The translations under genes and the position numbers were made by a program. 64,000 nucleotides of DNA from Chryseobacterium sp. MEBOG06 (GTDB taxonomy: Bacteria > Bacteroidota > Bacteroidia > Flavobacteriales > Weeksellaceae), in assembly GCF_021869765.1 (NCBI RefSeq), contig NZ_CP084580.1:248001-312000 (forward strand), read 5' to 3'. Shown one piece after another: positions 16,580 through 25,002 of the stretch. The notes below the pieces were generated by a model. The model made no database searches, had not been told where the DNA came from, and worked only from the letters and a program-made list of their open reading frames with translations. How positions within the stretch are numbered: the stretch's first letter is position 1; every line of letters begins with the position of its first letter.

Positions 16580-17101
16580 TTATCCAAAATCGCTAGGTAT
16601 AAATTCTTCTAATTTAGAAATATCAATTTTCTCACTTTGCCAAAAGTGTTCAATTTTCATCAGTTTATCTAAATCATTCAATAATATCATTCGGCCTAAA
16701 ATATTTGAATAGTATTCAGCAATATCTATTCTTATTCTTTCAATCCCTAAATGGTATTTTTTTATATCTGAATGGAGTACTTCATCAAATTGAAATAAGA
16801 GTTTGCAACAATATATGATTTCGTCCTGCTTTAATGGAAAAGTTTTAAATATAATTGGCCTTAGCCTATTAAGTAAAGATTTTTTTTGTGGTGTAAAATT
16901 AAAATTCTTAAAATCTGTTTTGGGTAAATTAAAAATATTAATAAGATATTGTGCGACTTGAGAAGGTGCTATCATGTTTTTAAAATAATCCTGAAGCTCA
17001 TCCCAAGTAGTCCATTTGTTTCTATCAAGTGAAAGATCAATTGATCTTAAGTATGCATATAAAAACAGTAGTTGTGAATAGTTTAATTGAATATTTTTCA
17101 T
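16580..17101 (-). CDS. Putative immunity protein for the adjacent Rhs-type toxin remnant
   Basis: 173 residues, no signal peptide and no recognisable motif. It is mostly helical, rich in Leu, Ile, Lys and Tyr, with a Trp-rich stretch KWTTWDELQDYF near residue 30 and HFWQSEKIDISKLEEF near the end. The call rests on position: it starts 10-18 nt after the stop of a decayed polymorphic-toxin tip on the same strand, the standard place for the cognate immunity gene. Unlike the toxin it is intact, as expected if it still protects against toxin from siblings. It could also be an unrelated cytoplasmic protein. Confidence 0.55.
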   Translation of the reverse strand: MKNIQLNYSQLLFLYAYLRSIDLSLDRNKWTTWDELQDYFKNMIAPSQVAQYLINIFNLPKTDFKNFNFTPQKKSLLNRLRPIIFKTFPLKQDEIIYCCKLLFQFDEVLHSDIKKYHLGIERIRIDIAEYYSNILGRMILLNDLDKLMKIEHFWQSEKIDISKLEEFIPSDFG

Positions 17102-17111
17102 AATAAAAAAA

Positions 17112-17990
17112 TTAAAGACCTAGCCAATCCATCTTACAAACTTTGGAGCAGAATCTGATATTTTTAATGGGGGACCTCCGGTTACAATTCGTCCTGCATT
17201 TCCTTTCCTCCAATACCTTTAGATGCAGGTGTCCTACTTGACTTTTTGGAACAGAAAACTCAATATATGATCCTTTATTTGCTTGGCCTAATTCAACTTC
17301 AGTTGCTTTTAAAAATGGTTGAACTTCTACATCTACTCCTAATGGTTCACCTCTAGATGCATTTATTGTTCCACTTTTCTTAATTCCTTTAAGAGCTTTA
17401 TATGATGTGTGGTGACGTACTTTGACCATTTCCTCACTAATAGTTTTACCTGTATACTCTCCCTTATAGATAACTTTGGGACCTTCCTTATATATTGGAA
17501 CTGGTTGTTCATTAACGAAATTATAGCCAACAATTTCATCAGCGGTTCCTACTTCTATATCTCCAATTACAATAGGAGGTATTTTTCCAGGTGTTGTTCC
17601 TACTGTTGTAGTTTTCGGAGTAGTGTTTAAAGTCCATGCACTTCTACCAGTAGCAATAGGAGCACCCTTTAAGATTGTTCCTTGTGGAGCACCTATTCTA
17701 GCAGCTTTTGCATTTTGGGCAATTTGGCCTATTGTTCCGGCAATTGCACCTGCAGCACCTCCTATAGCTGCTCCTGACAAACCACCTATTAGGGTTCCTT
17801 CTATTACATCTTCCCCAAACATTACTGCAGTGGCAAAGCCGTTAATAGCTCCGGCAGCAGCACCCATCGCAATTACCCACCCAAGTTGCTCCCCAGTTCC
17901 ATTTTACAGGATTCCATGAGCCATTAGCTTTTACACCTGTTAAGTAACCACCTATAACGGCGCCCACTGCTATAAAATCGGACGCTTTAA
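17112..17990 (-). pseudogene. Rhs-type polymorphic toxin C-terminal tip, frameshifted
   Basis: The open part (start 17867, 251 codons) begins with a Gly/Ala-rich hydrophobic segment, has a linker, then an ART/HYD1-like domain (VRHHTSYKALKGIKKSG near residue 150, GSYIEFSVPKSQVGH near 200). The frame then degenerates to Cys/Arg-rich residues. In the +1 frame the same DNA encodes GNAGRIVTGGPPLKIS and APKFVRW before a stop at 17120, a much more toxin-like end. Upstream of 17867 a different frame encodes SDFIAVGAVIGGYLTG and WNPVKWNWGATW, typical of the region before Rhs tips. So at least two frameshifts are present and the Rhs core is absent. The HYD1 assignment is by eye and tentative. Confidence 0.6.
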
Positions 17991-18511
17991 ACCTACATTT
18001 TTGTAAAAACAGTTTCTAGTTGTCTTTATATTTTTTTATCTCTAAATATTAGTTTTTTGCAATAACAAGGCTATAGCTTCACAGTGACAAATCACGTCGT
18101 ATCTTTTCTCTCTTTAATAAAAATAAATTTGACAAAAGAAATAATTCTGGTGTTTTTATTAAACTAATGAAATCCATTTATAATTAATACTTATCGCTTA
18201 TGTGTTTGTTTCTTAATGCTTTATGTTTGTTGTTTTTCTAGTGTTAATTTTGATAAGGCAAACTTTTATCAATACAAATAATAGTGCAATATATAATTAA
18301 TCTTTGATAGTGAAAAATACCTCTCTTTGAAATGAAATATATTTCTGTTTTTGTCTACTTAGTCACTAGTTCAGTTCATGACTATTTATTTTATGAAGAT
18401 ATAATAAAAAATAAAGGCCATCGAATTTCGATGGCCTTTACCGTAAAAATTATAATTGATAGTAAGTTTAAGTTGAAATAACTTATACTGTATTGATGAG
18501 AGTTCGGTTTC
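17991..18511. other. Intergenic region
   Basis: AT-rich, without a supported gene. The right end has the terminator of the carbonic anhydrase gene (18412-18440). The left end may hold more decayed Rhs sequence, but no convincing similarity was read beyond about 18015. Confidence 0.5.
18412..18440. terminator. Terminator of the carbonic anhydrase operon
   Basis: A perfect 13-bp stem (18412-18424 with 18428-18440) with a 3-nt loop and A-rich flank that becomes a T-tract on the minus strand. Confidence 0.8.
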
Positions 18512-19147
18512 TTATAACCAACTTACTGCGCCTGTTTCAACATCATAGTTTGCTCCAACAATTTTGATTTTACCTTCAGCTTCAAGGTTTTTAAGTGTTG
18601 AACTTTGTTTACGGATGTCTTCAATTGCATTTTTCACATTCTGCTGGTTTAGTCTTTCTAAAAGTGAACTGTTTTTTGAAGAACGCTCCTCGTTCTCTTC
18701 AATGATGTCATTAATGATAGGATCAAAATGATTAATCAGGTGGTTCAGGTTGTCCATTCCCATTCCTTCAATCTGTGCTGCATCCAGACCGCCTTTCAAA
18801 GCTCCGCATTTAGTATGGCCTAATACTACAATAAGCTTAGAGCCTGCTACGTTACAGCCAAACTCCATTGACCCCAGAATATCCTGGTTAACAAAGTTAC
18901 CCGCTATTCTGATGCTGAAAACATCTCCTAATCCCTGATCAAAAATAAGCTCCGCGGAAGTACGGCTGTCTATGCAGCTTAAAACCACTGCAAAAGGCCA
19001 TTGTCCCTCACGAGTAGCATTTACCTGCTCCAGAAGATCTCTGTTTGCTTTAAGGTTATTGACAAACCTCTGGTTTCCTTCTTTTAGAAAATCTAATGCT
19101 TTTTCCGGAGTGATCGTTGATTGAGTTTCGTGTGTATGTGCTTTCAT
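18512..19147 (-). CDS. Beta-class carbonic anhydrase
   Basis: 211 residues. It interconverts CO2 and bicarbonate. Zinc ligands and the Asp-Arg pair are visible: SCIDSR (Cys58, Asp60, Arg62) and GHTKCGALKG (His111, Cys114). The helical insertion between 140 and 175 and the C-terminal VGANYDVETGAVSWL are typical of the clade that differs from Can/CynT. No signal peptide, so it is cytoplasmic. It is the last gene of a group with a SulP transporter (60 nt upstream) and a second beta carbonic anhydrase of a different clade, which suggests a role in bicarbonate supply. Confidence 0.94.
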   Translation of the reverse strand: MKAHTHETQSTITPEKALDFLKEGNQRFVNNLKANRDLLEQVNATREGQWPFAVVLSCIDSRTSAELIFDQGLGDVFSIRIAGNFVNQDILGSMEFGCNVAGSKLIVVLGHTKCGALKGGLDAAQIEGMGMDNLNHLINHFDPIINDIIEENEERSSKNSSLLERLNQQNVKNAIEDIRKQSSTLKNLEAEGKIKIVGANYDVETGAVSWL

Positions 19148-19206
19148 ATGATAATTTTATTGTTTTTGAATTTTAAAGTTAAAAAAATAATTGCTGATAA
19201 ATGAGA

Positions 19207-20799
19207 TTACATCGCTCTTTTATGAGTAATCAGAATATGTGAATCCTGACTTCTTTCATAATCTCTGTATGAAGTTTTAAAGCCCGCAAGTTCAACATTG
19301 ATGTCCTGCTCTTTCGCGCGGATATTGGCAAAATCCTGAATCATTTCCAGTACATCTGTCGCAATATAAGATGTATTTCTTGCATCAATAGTTACTGTAG
19401 AACCGGACTTAATATTTTTAAGCGTCTTTTTGATGGCTGCCTTATTTAAAAATGAAACTTCCTCGGCTAACTTGATTTTGATTCCGTCTGCATCGTCCAG
19501 CTTTTCTCTGCTTAAGTAATAAGCTCTTTTCATATTCCCCTGAAGAATATAAAAAACAGAGATGGCAAGACCTATTCCTACACCTTTTAATAAATCTGTT
19601 GCAACAATCGCTGCAACCGTTGCAACAAAAGGAATAAACTGGAATTTTCCTAAGTGCCAGAAATGTTTAAAAGTAGCCGGTTTTGCTAATTTGTATCCCA
19701 CCAATATTAATACCGCTGCCAACGTAGCCAATGGAATTAAATTCAAGATGAAAGGAATGGAAAGTACACAGATCAATAAGAAGACTCCATGGATAATCGC
19801 TGATATTTTTGAAGTTGCTCCTGCATTTGCGTTAGCAGAACTCCTTACAACAACTGAAGTCATTGGAAGTCCGCCAATGAATGAACTGATAAGGTTTCCA
19901 ATTCCCTGGGCTTTAAGCTCAAGATTGGTATCTGTAATTCTTTTCTGTCTGTCCAGTCTGTCTGATGCTTCAATACAGAGTAAGGTTTCAATAGAAGCTA
20001 CAATGGCAATAGTTGCTCCCACGATCCATACTTTCATATTGGTGAATCCGTTAAAATCTGGAGTGACAATAAGATTTTTAAAATCATCCAGAGACTGTGG
20101 AACAGGTAGAGAAACCAAATGTTGGGTTTCGATGGCCAGAGAACTTCCTGACATCTTGAATATTTGATTCAAAACAATACTTACAATTACGGCCACCAAA
20201 GCTCCGGGCATCATTTTCATCCTTCTCAGTACATGTATTTTGTCCCATGCGATAAGAACTGCTACGGAAACCAAAGTAATAACGATAGCACCGGGATGGA
20301 TAGCCCCAAATAATTCTGTAAAATATCCAAAGTTTAAACCATTATCAAAAATGGATTCATGACCTTCATAGTCTTTATCGAATCCCAGGGCGTGCGGAAT
20401 CTGTTTTAAAATAATAATGATTCCTATGGCTGCAAGCATTCCTTCAATGACATTATTAGGAAAGTAGTTGGAAATACTTCCAGCTCTTACAAATCCTAAA
20501 GCCAGCTGAATAAGCCCTGCAATAATCCCTGCGCAAAGGAAGAGTTCAAATGCGCCAAGATCTGTTATCGCTGTTAAAACGATTGCCGTTAAACCTGCAG
20601 CAGGCCCTGAAACTGAGATATTTGAATTACTGATGAATCCTACGACTAAGCCTCCTACGATACCCGAGATGATTCCGGATAATGGCGGAGCGCCTGAAGC
20701 TAATGCAATTCCTAAACATAGTGGAAGTGCCACTAAGAATACAACGAGTCCAGAAGGGATATTCTCCTTAATTCCTCCTATTAATGATGTCTTTTTCAT
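19207..20799 (-). CDS. SulP family anion transporter with STAS domain (probable bicarbonate transporter)
   Basis: 530 residues. The N-terminal two thirds is hydrophobic with about 12-14 segments: IPSGLVVFLVALPLCLGIAL and SVSGPAAGLTAIVL near the start are SulP signatures. ISSFIGGLPMTSVVVRSSAN is the conserved half-loop. The C-terminal ~100 residues form a STAS domain (GSTVTIDARNTSYIATDVLEMI). SulP proteins move sulfate, bicarbonate or dicarboxylates; the carbonic anhydrases on both sides favour bicarbonate, as in BicA-like systems. Sulfate cannot be excluded from sequence alone. Confidence 0.9.
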   Translation of the reverse strand: MKKTSLIGGIKENIPSGLVVFLVALPLCLGIALASGAPPLSGIISGIVGGLVVGFISNSNISVSGPAAGLTAIVLTAITDLGAFELFLCAGIIAGLIQLALGFVRAGSISNYFPNNVIEGMLAAIGIIIILKQIPHALGFDKDYEGHESIFDNGLNFGYFTELFGAIHPGAIVITLVSVAVLIAWDKIHVLRRMKMMPGALVAVIVSIVLNQIFKMSGSSLAIETQHLVSLPVPQSLDDFKNLIVTPDFNGFTNMKVWIVGATIAIVASIETLLCIEASDRLDRQKRITDTNLELKAQGIGNLISSFIGGLPMTSVVVRSSANANAGATSKISAIIHGVFLLICVLSIPFILNLIPLATLAAVLILVGYKLAKPATFKHFWHLGKFQFIPFVATVAAIVATDLLKGVGIGLAISVFYILQGNMKRAYYLSREKLDDADGIKIKLAEEVSFLNKAAIKKTLKNIKSGSTVTIDARNTSYIATDVLEMIQDFANIRAKEQDINVELAGFKTSYRDYERSQDSHILITHKRAM

Positions 20800-20947
20800 G
20801 ATGTGAAGCTGTGAGATATAACCGGCTTATTTATCTTTAAATAAGTCAATTATGAAAGTTTGAAAAGTTTTTAATTTTTAAAGTACGTGTGTATCCGATA
20901 TCAAAAATTGATATGGAATAGGCATCAAAAAAATCTAATTATGGAAA

Positions 20948-21247
20948 TTAAGCTTCCGGAGGGGGAGAAAATATGGAAAGGAAAGGGGATAGATGAAAAG
21001 AGTCATCTACCAGTACAAAAGACATTCCCTGAACATCAGGCTCAGAAAACTTCAGATAGTCAAAGACATCCAAAGGTTTCGGAAGCGTCTTTTCGTAAAC
21101 AATAAGTGATGATGAGTGAGAATGTGGTTCTTCTTCATTCACTATTATATTCGTTCTAAGAATATCCCAGCCCGCAACCGCAGCAATGCTTGGCAGCGCC
21201 GTAAAATTCAGAAAAAACGTTAATATAATAATACTCCAGAATTTCAT
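20948..21247 (-). CDS. Small exported protein between carbonic anhydrase and SulP genes
   Basis: 99 residues. The signal peptide (MKFWSIIILTFFLNFTALPSIAAVAG) is followed by WDILRTNIIVNEEEPHSHSSS, with two closely spaced His and three Glu. The end HLSPFLSIFSPPPEA is Pro-rich. The EEEPHSHS stretch could bind metal such as zinc. It sits 21 nt after the second carbonic anhydrase and is in the same direction as its neighbours. No domain is recognised; a role in metal delivery to carbonic anhydrase is only a thought. It is called real because the signal peptide, spacing and strand agree. Confidence 0.65.
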   Translation of the reverse strand: MKFWSIIILTFFLNFTALPSIAAVAGWDILRTNIIVNEEEPHSHSSSLIVYEKTLPKPLDVFDYLKFSEPDVQGMSFVLVDDSFHLSPFLSIFSPPPEA

Positions 21248-21268
21248 CTTACATTCTTTTTAGAAAAA

Positions 21269-21937
21269 CTACGTTGTTTTTCTGCTCATGACCCAGTCGG
21301 AACTTGTAAGATTATAGATCTTTTGGATATCTTTTAAGATTTTCTCAAAATCAATCTCCAGATCAATGATTTTACCTGTTCTAAGGTCAAATACCCAGCC
21401 GTGTACAATAGGATACTCTTCCAAAATGTATCTTTCCTGTACGCAGGCCATTTTAATCACGTTGATGCACTGCTCCTGAACATTAAGTTCTACAAGTCTG
21501 TCATAACGCTTGTTTTCATCCTGAATAGAATCAAGCTCAGCCTGATGCAGTCTGTAAACATCACGAATATTTCTCAGCCATGGATTCAATAATCCTAAAT
21601 CCTGAGGAGTCATCGCTGCTTTTACGCCGCCACAGTTGTAATGCCCGCAAACAATAATGTGTTTTACTTTCAGATGTTCTACAGCGTATTGAATAACTGC
21701 TGTGGAGCTCATATCTAAAGTATTCACAACATTAGCAATGTTTCTGTGAACAAATACTTCTCCAGGCTTTGCCCCCATCAATTCTTCCGCTGTGGCTCTG
21801 CTGTCCGAACATCCGATATACAGATAATCCGGGTTTTGAGTTTTGGCCAGATTGTGAAAGAAATCCGGATCTTCTGATACTTTGGATTCTACCCATTTTT
21901 TGTTGTTTTCGAGAATAACTTTGTACGATTGTGACAT
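21269..21937 (-). CDS. Beta-class carbonic anhydrase (Can/CynT-like)
   Basis: 222 residues. Zinc site motifs: GCSDSR (Cys43, Asp45, Arg47) and CGHYNCGGVKAA (His99, Cys102). The arrangement PGEVFVHRNIANVV and VHGWVFDLRTGKIIDL matches the Can-type clade, different from the other carbonic anhydrase in this group, so the two are not recent duplicates. Cytoplasmic. It is the first gene of the set and has a -7 element about 80 nt upstream. Confidence 0.94.
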   Translation of the reverse strand: MSQSYKVILENNKKWVESKVSEDPDFFHNLAKTQNPDYLYIGCSDSRATAEELMGAKPGEVFVHRNIANVVNTLDMSSTAVIQYAVEHLKVKHIIVCGHYNCGGVKAAMTPQDLGLLNPWLRNIRDVYRLHQAELDSIQDENKRYDRLVELNVQEQCINVIKMACVQERYILEEYPIVHGWVFDLRTGKIIDLEIDFEKILKDIQKIYNLTSSDWVMSRKTT

Positions 21938-22406
21938 AATTTTAAATTTAAAAAGTTTATAATTATTTGTTTCGTTTAAATTATTTCCAAAATCAATAGA
22001 CTAAATCAATAATGATGCAAAAATATACTTTTTGCCGAAGATTTAATCAGTTTTAACAAAGTTTAATATTAAAATATGCTTAAAATCATATCTAATTTCC
22101 CGGTATCGTTTGCTTTATAATGAATAGGCATAATCTGGTAATCCAAACGTTTAAAAAACTAAGATAAAATTACGAAGTATAAATTACAATTTGAGATTTG
22201 TAAATTAAAATATTAAAAAATAGTATATTGTTTTGTATAGTTATGAATGAGGTTCACGATAAATATATATTTGCTTCTAAAATATGAATGAATTAATGTC
22301 TTGATTTTAAGTGTGTAACTACACGAATGAATGCTCTGTATGGAATCTTTTTTATCGCTATTTTATCAACAGAAAAATATTTTAATCCGGAGAATAGATC
22401 TTCACT
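21938..22406. other. Intergenic region
   Basis: AT-rich with no gene. A minus-strand -7 element at 22018-22025 serves the carbonic anhydrase gene. Nothing else is recognised. Confidence 0.5.
22018..22025 (-). promoter_or_regulatory. Candidate -7 element for the carbonic anhydrase/SulP genes
   Basis: It reads TATTTTTG followed by CA on the minus strand. Leader about 75 nt. No clear -33. Confidence 0.5.
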
Positions 22407-23900
22407 TTATTCTTCCAGCTTCTCATAATCCATGCTCCTCATATTTAAATTCAAATATTTGTTTTCTTCATTTTTATAATGTTTAGGAGATTCTAAGCCC
22501 ATATATTTCATGATCAGCGGATAAATATAAGTGGTCTGGATCAGTTTAGGATCATGCCCGGTAATTCTGTATACTGAAGGAACTTTGTCTCCAAACCATA
22601 CAAAGAAAGGAACCTGTGTAGATTCTTTAGAATCTACATGCAGTAATTTGTCACCCTCTATTTTAAGACCATGATCCGAAGCATAGATGACAACAGAATT
22701 GGTGTTTTTAAGCGTCTTGAAAATATCATTCATTACATGGTCTGTATATTTTATAGAACTGTCATAGCAGTCAAGTCCTTCTGAGTTCCAGGTTTCGGGA
22801 AGTCGGCTGCATGGGTTAGGGTGGCTTCCCATAATGTGCAGAACAATGAACTTATTATCGTTTTTCTGAATGACTTTTTGCAATTCCGGAGTGATCACTT
22901 CATCATAGCCGTTGACCCATTTTTTGTTTTTGGACATGGAGGCTATTGCTGTAATTCCTCTTGCACTTGCCTGTGTACTGATCCAAAATGAATTGTAGCC
23001 TATCTGGTTGGCCAGATTGATGATATTATATGAAAGTTTATCATAACGATACCTGAATTCGTCCGGGTGGATACTGGAAAGCATTAATGGAACGCTTAGG
23101 TTGGTAATTCCTGCGGGAGACACTGCATGATCATAGATCATCATGTTTCCGGTTTCCTGGTCTGTGTAGGGAGTTGTTTTTTTAGAATAGCCATATAGCG
23201 ACATATTCTGTTTTCTTTCAGATTCTCCAATGATCAGAATGACGTTTTCTATCCCTGGCTGTTCTTTTTTGACATTGAAAACAGGAACATTTTTTTTAAT
23301 CATATTAATATCTTCCTGAATTTTCAATGCCGTATTGAAATCGGATAAATGATAATAGACACTTTTAATCATCTTCCCCCCGCCCTTATTGCTTATGTAT
23401 CTGTGTTTAAGAAAAAAGAAAAAAGGTAGAATCAGCCATATTAACGCAATGACTCCAAACTTAAAATTAAAGGTGACAACATTTTTTTTCAGATAATTTA
23501 CGGTATACAAAAGCATACCCACAAAAACGATAAATAAAATACCCGGCAGAATAAACATATAAGACATACTCATCGCCTCATTGACGTTAGATTCCAGTAT
23601 GCTTATGGCCATTCCCACGTTGAAGCCGGAGTCATAAATAAAAAAACACGATGTTGATATCAAAACGTTAATACTTAAAAGTAGGCATAGTATAACGGCT
23701 ATAATGGCTGTATATTTATTTTTAAAAAGAAGCGCATTGAAGACAAGGAAGGAACAGAACATGATTCCGTATTCGAAAATATTCCTGATGCTTTCCAGTT
23801 TTTCTGCACCGGATAAATTATCAAATATATAAGGGAAGGAAAGCAGAAATGCTGTGAGATAACTTATAATGGTAAGAATGGGAACTATTTTTTTGAGCAT
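22407..23900 (-). CDS. Phosphoethanolamine transferase-like membrane sulfatase-fold protein
   Basis: 497 residues: five N-terminal membrane helices (about residues 5-165) and a C-terminal sulfatase-fold domain of about 280 residues in the periplasm. LIIGESERKQNMSLYGYSKKTTP corresponds to the nucleophile motif of EptA/CptA/OpgE; the residue after GE is Ser, not the Thr of EptA. SSVVIYASDHG-type metal-binding SDHG (VVIYASDHGLKI) and HIMGSHPNPCSRLP supply Asp and His ligands. These enzymes move phosphoethanolamine from phosphatidylethanolamine to lipid A or glycan. It lies beside the polysaccharide locus and could decorate its product or lipid A. Confidence 0.88.
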   Translation of the reverse strand: MLKKIVPILTIISYLTAFLLSFPYIFDNLSGAEKLESIRNIFEYGIMFCSFLVFNALLFKNKYTAIIAVILCLLLSINVLISTSCFFIYDSGFNVGMAISILESNVNEAMSMSYMFILPGILFIVFVGMLLYTVNYLKKNVVTFNFKFGVIALIWLILPFFFFLKHRYISNKGGGKMIKSVYYHLSDFNTALKIQEDINMIKKNVPVFNVKKEQPGIENVILIIGESERKQNMSLYGYSKKTTPYTDQETGNMMIYDHAVSPAGITNLSVPLMLSSIHPDEFRYRYDKLSYNIINLANQIGYNSFWISTQASARGITAIASMSKNKKWVNGYDEVITPELQKVIQKNDNKFIVLHIMGSHPNPCSRLPETWNSEGLDCYDSSIKYTDHVMNDIFKTLKNTNSVVIYASDHGLKIEGDKLLHVDSKESTQVPFFVWFGDKVPSVYRITGHDPKLIQTTYIYPLIMKYMGLESPKHYKNEENKYLNLNMRSMDYEKLEE

Positions 23901-24436
23901 GGTTGTACGATGTTGTCTGTGGTCTTTAGATGATTTTTACTATAATCTGCATCAAAAGTTTTTCGGATAAGAATAAGTTGAATCAAACTTGCGGATTGAT
24001 TGTAAAAAGTTAATATGAAATAAATAGTAATTTTTACGGCCGAAGTGGTATGTCAACTTACAAAAACTTCTGATAGATAACTGCTAAAGCCTCATTGCAG
24101 ATGATTATTTTACCGGATTTTCGGTGATCATACACAATGATGCTAAAATATTGATAATACAGTCTAAAAAAAACAGAGGGGAAGGATAAGGCTTTTCATC
24201 AAAATTTACTTTTAAAATTAATAATAATATTGGGGTGTGTTTTTAATATTAAGTGGTTTGTTTTCAGAACAAGTAACATTGTAAAGCTTATGATTATTAA
24301 ATTTTTAAAAGATTATATTCCTTAAAAATTTGCTATTTGCTTAATATTCTATAGCCAAACAATGCTTTTTTTGACAAATGTACATGAAATAACCTATAAA
24401 AGCAAGAATGATTTTTAGTATAACTATTTGGGCTTA
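23901..24436. other. Intergenic region
   Basis: 536 bp, AT-rich, no supported gene. Only a weak hairpin (ACCG/CGGT near 24112) is seen. It separates the sulfatase-fold gene from the polysaccharide locus. Confidence 0.5.
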
Positions 24437-24991
24437 TTATACTTTACGGTTAATATAGTCTTGGGTTGCATTGTCCGTAGGGATTATTTTTGCAGGATTT
24501 CCTATGACCACAGAATGAGAAGGAACATCAAAGTTGACATAAGAATTGGGAACTATCAAAACATTATTACCTATGGTAACAGCACCTACGATCACGGCAT
24601 TAGTGCCAATCCAGACTTCGTCACCTATAACAGGAGAACCTTCATTTTTACCACGATTCTGCTGTCCTATAGTGACTCCCTGGGCAATATTACAGTTTTT
24701 TCCAATGACGGTTTTAGGATTGATCACCAGGCTTCCCCAGTGTCCCAGATAAAAACCTTCTCCAATTTGAGTTTCAGGATAGATCTGGTATCCGTACTTG
24801 ATCTGGTAATGCCTTAAAACAATCCTCCAGAAAATATTCAGTACAGATGTATTCTGATATTTCTGAGCCATTCTTAAAATATAAATAAAGTGGAGATTCG
24901 GATTGATGCACTTTTTCCAGATTTCAAAATTTGAAAGCCACTTTCCGCTTTCCCGGTAAAAGTCTTTTTGAATAATGGAGTAATCAGTCAT
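24437..24991 (-). CDS. Serine acetyltransferase-like left-handed beta-helix acyltransferase
   Basis: 184 residues. A helical N-terminal part (YSIIQKDFYRESGKWLSNF) precedes hexapeptide repeats from about residue 75 (IGEGFYLGHWGSLVINPKTVIGKNCNIAQGV). The GHWG-SLVI and GNPAKIIP stretches resemble CysE-type O-acetyltransferases found in capsule loci, which acetylate sugars rather than serine. It is the last gene of the minus-strand locus and follows a glycosyltransferase by 11 nt, so sugar O-acetylation is the likely role. Confidence 0.85.
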   Translation of the reverse strand: MTDYSIIQKDFYRESGKWLSNFEIWKKCINPNLHFIYILRMAQKYQNTSVLNIFWRIVLRHYQIKYGYQIYPETQIGEGFYLGHWGSLVINPKTVIGKNCNIAQGVTIGQQNRGKNEGSPVIGDEVWIGTNAVIVGAVTIGNNVLIVPNSYVNFDVPSHSVVIGNPAKIIPTDNATQDYINRKV

Positions 24992-25002
24992 GATAAGTGT
25001 TT

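Noticed and set aside
17112..17990. Toxin frameshifts as sequencing errors
   Set aside because: All other genes around are intact, and lesions occur also in the SDR remnant; decay is likelier, but resequencing would settle it.
19562..20167. Plus-strand 201-codon frame opposite the SulP gene
   Set aside because: It lies wholly antisense to a clear SulP transporter and has no recognisable domain; typical shadow of a membrane protein gene.
20887..21105. Plus-strand 72-codon frame
   Set aside because: It is antisense to the small exported protein at 20948-21247, which has a signal peptide, fits the operon and explains the same DNA better.
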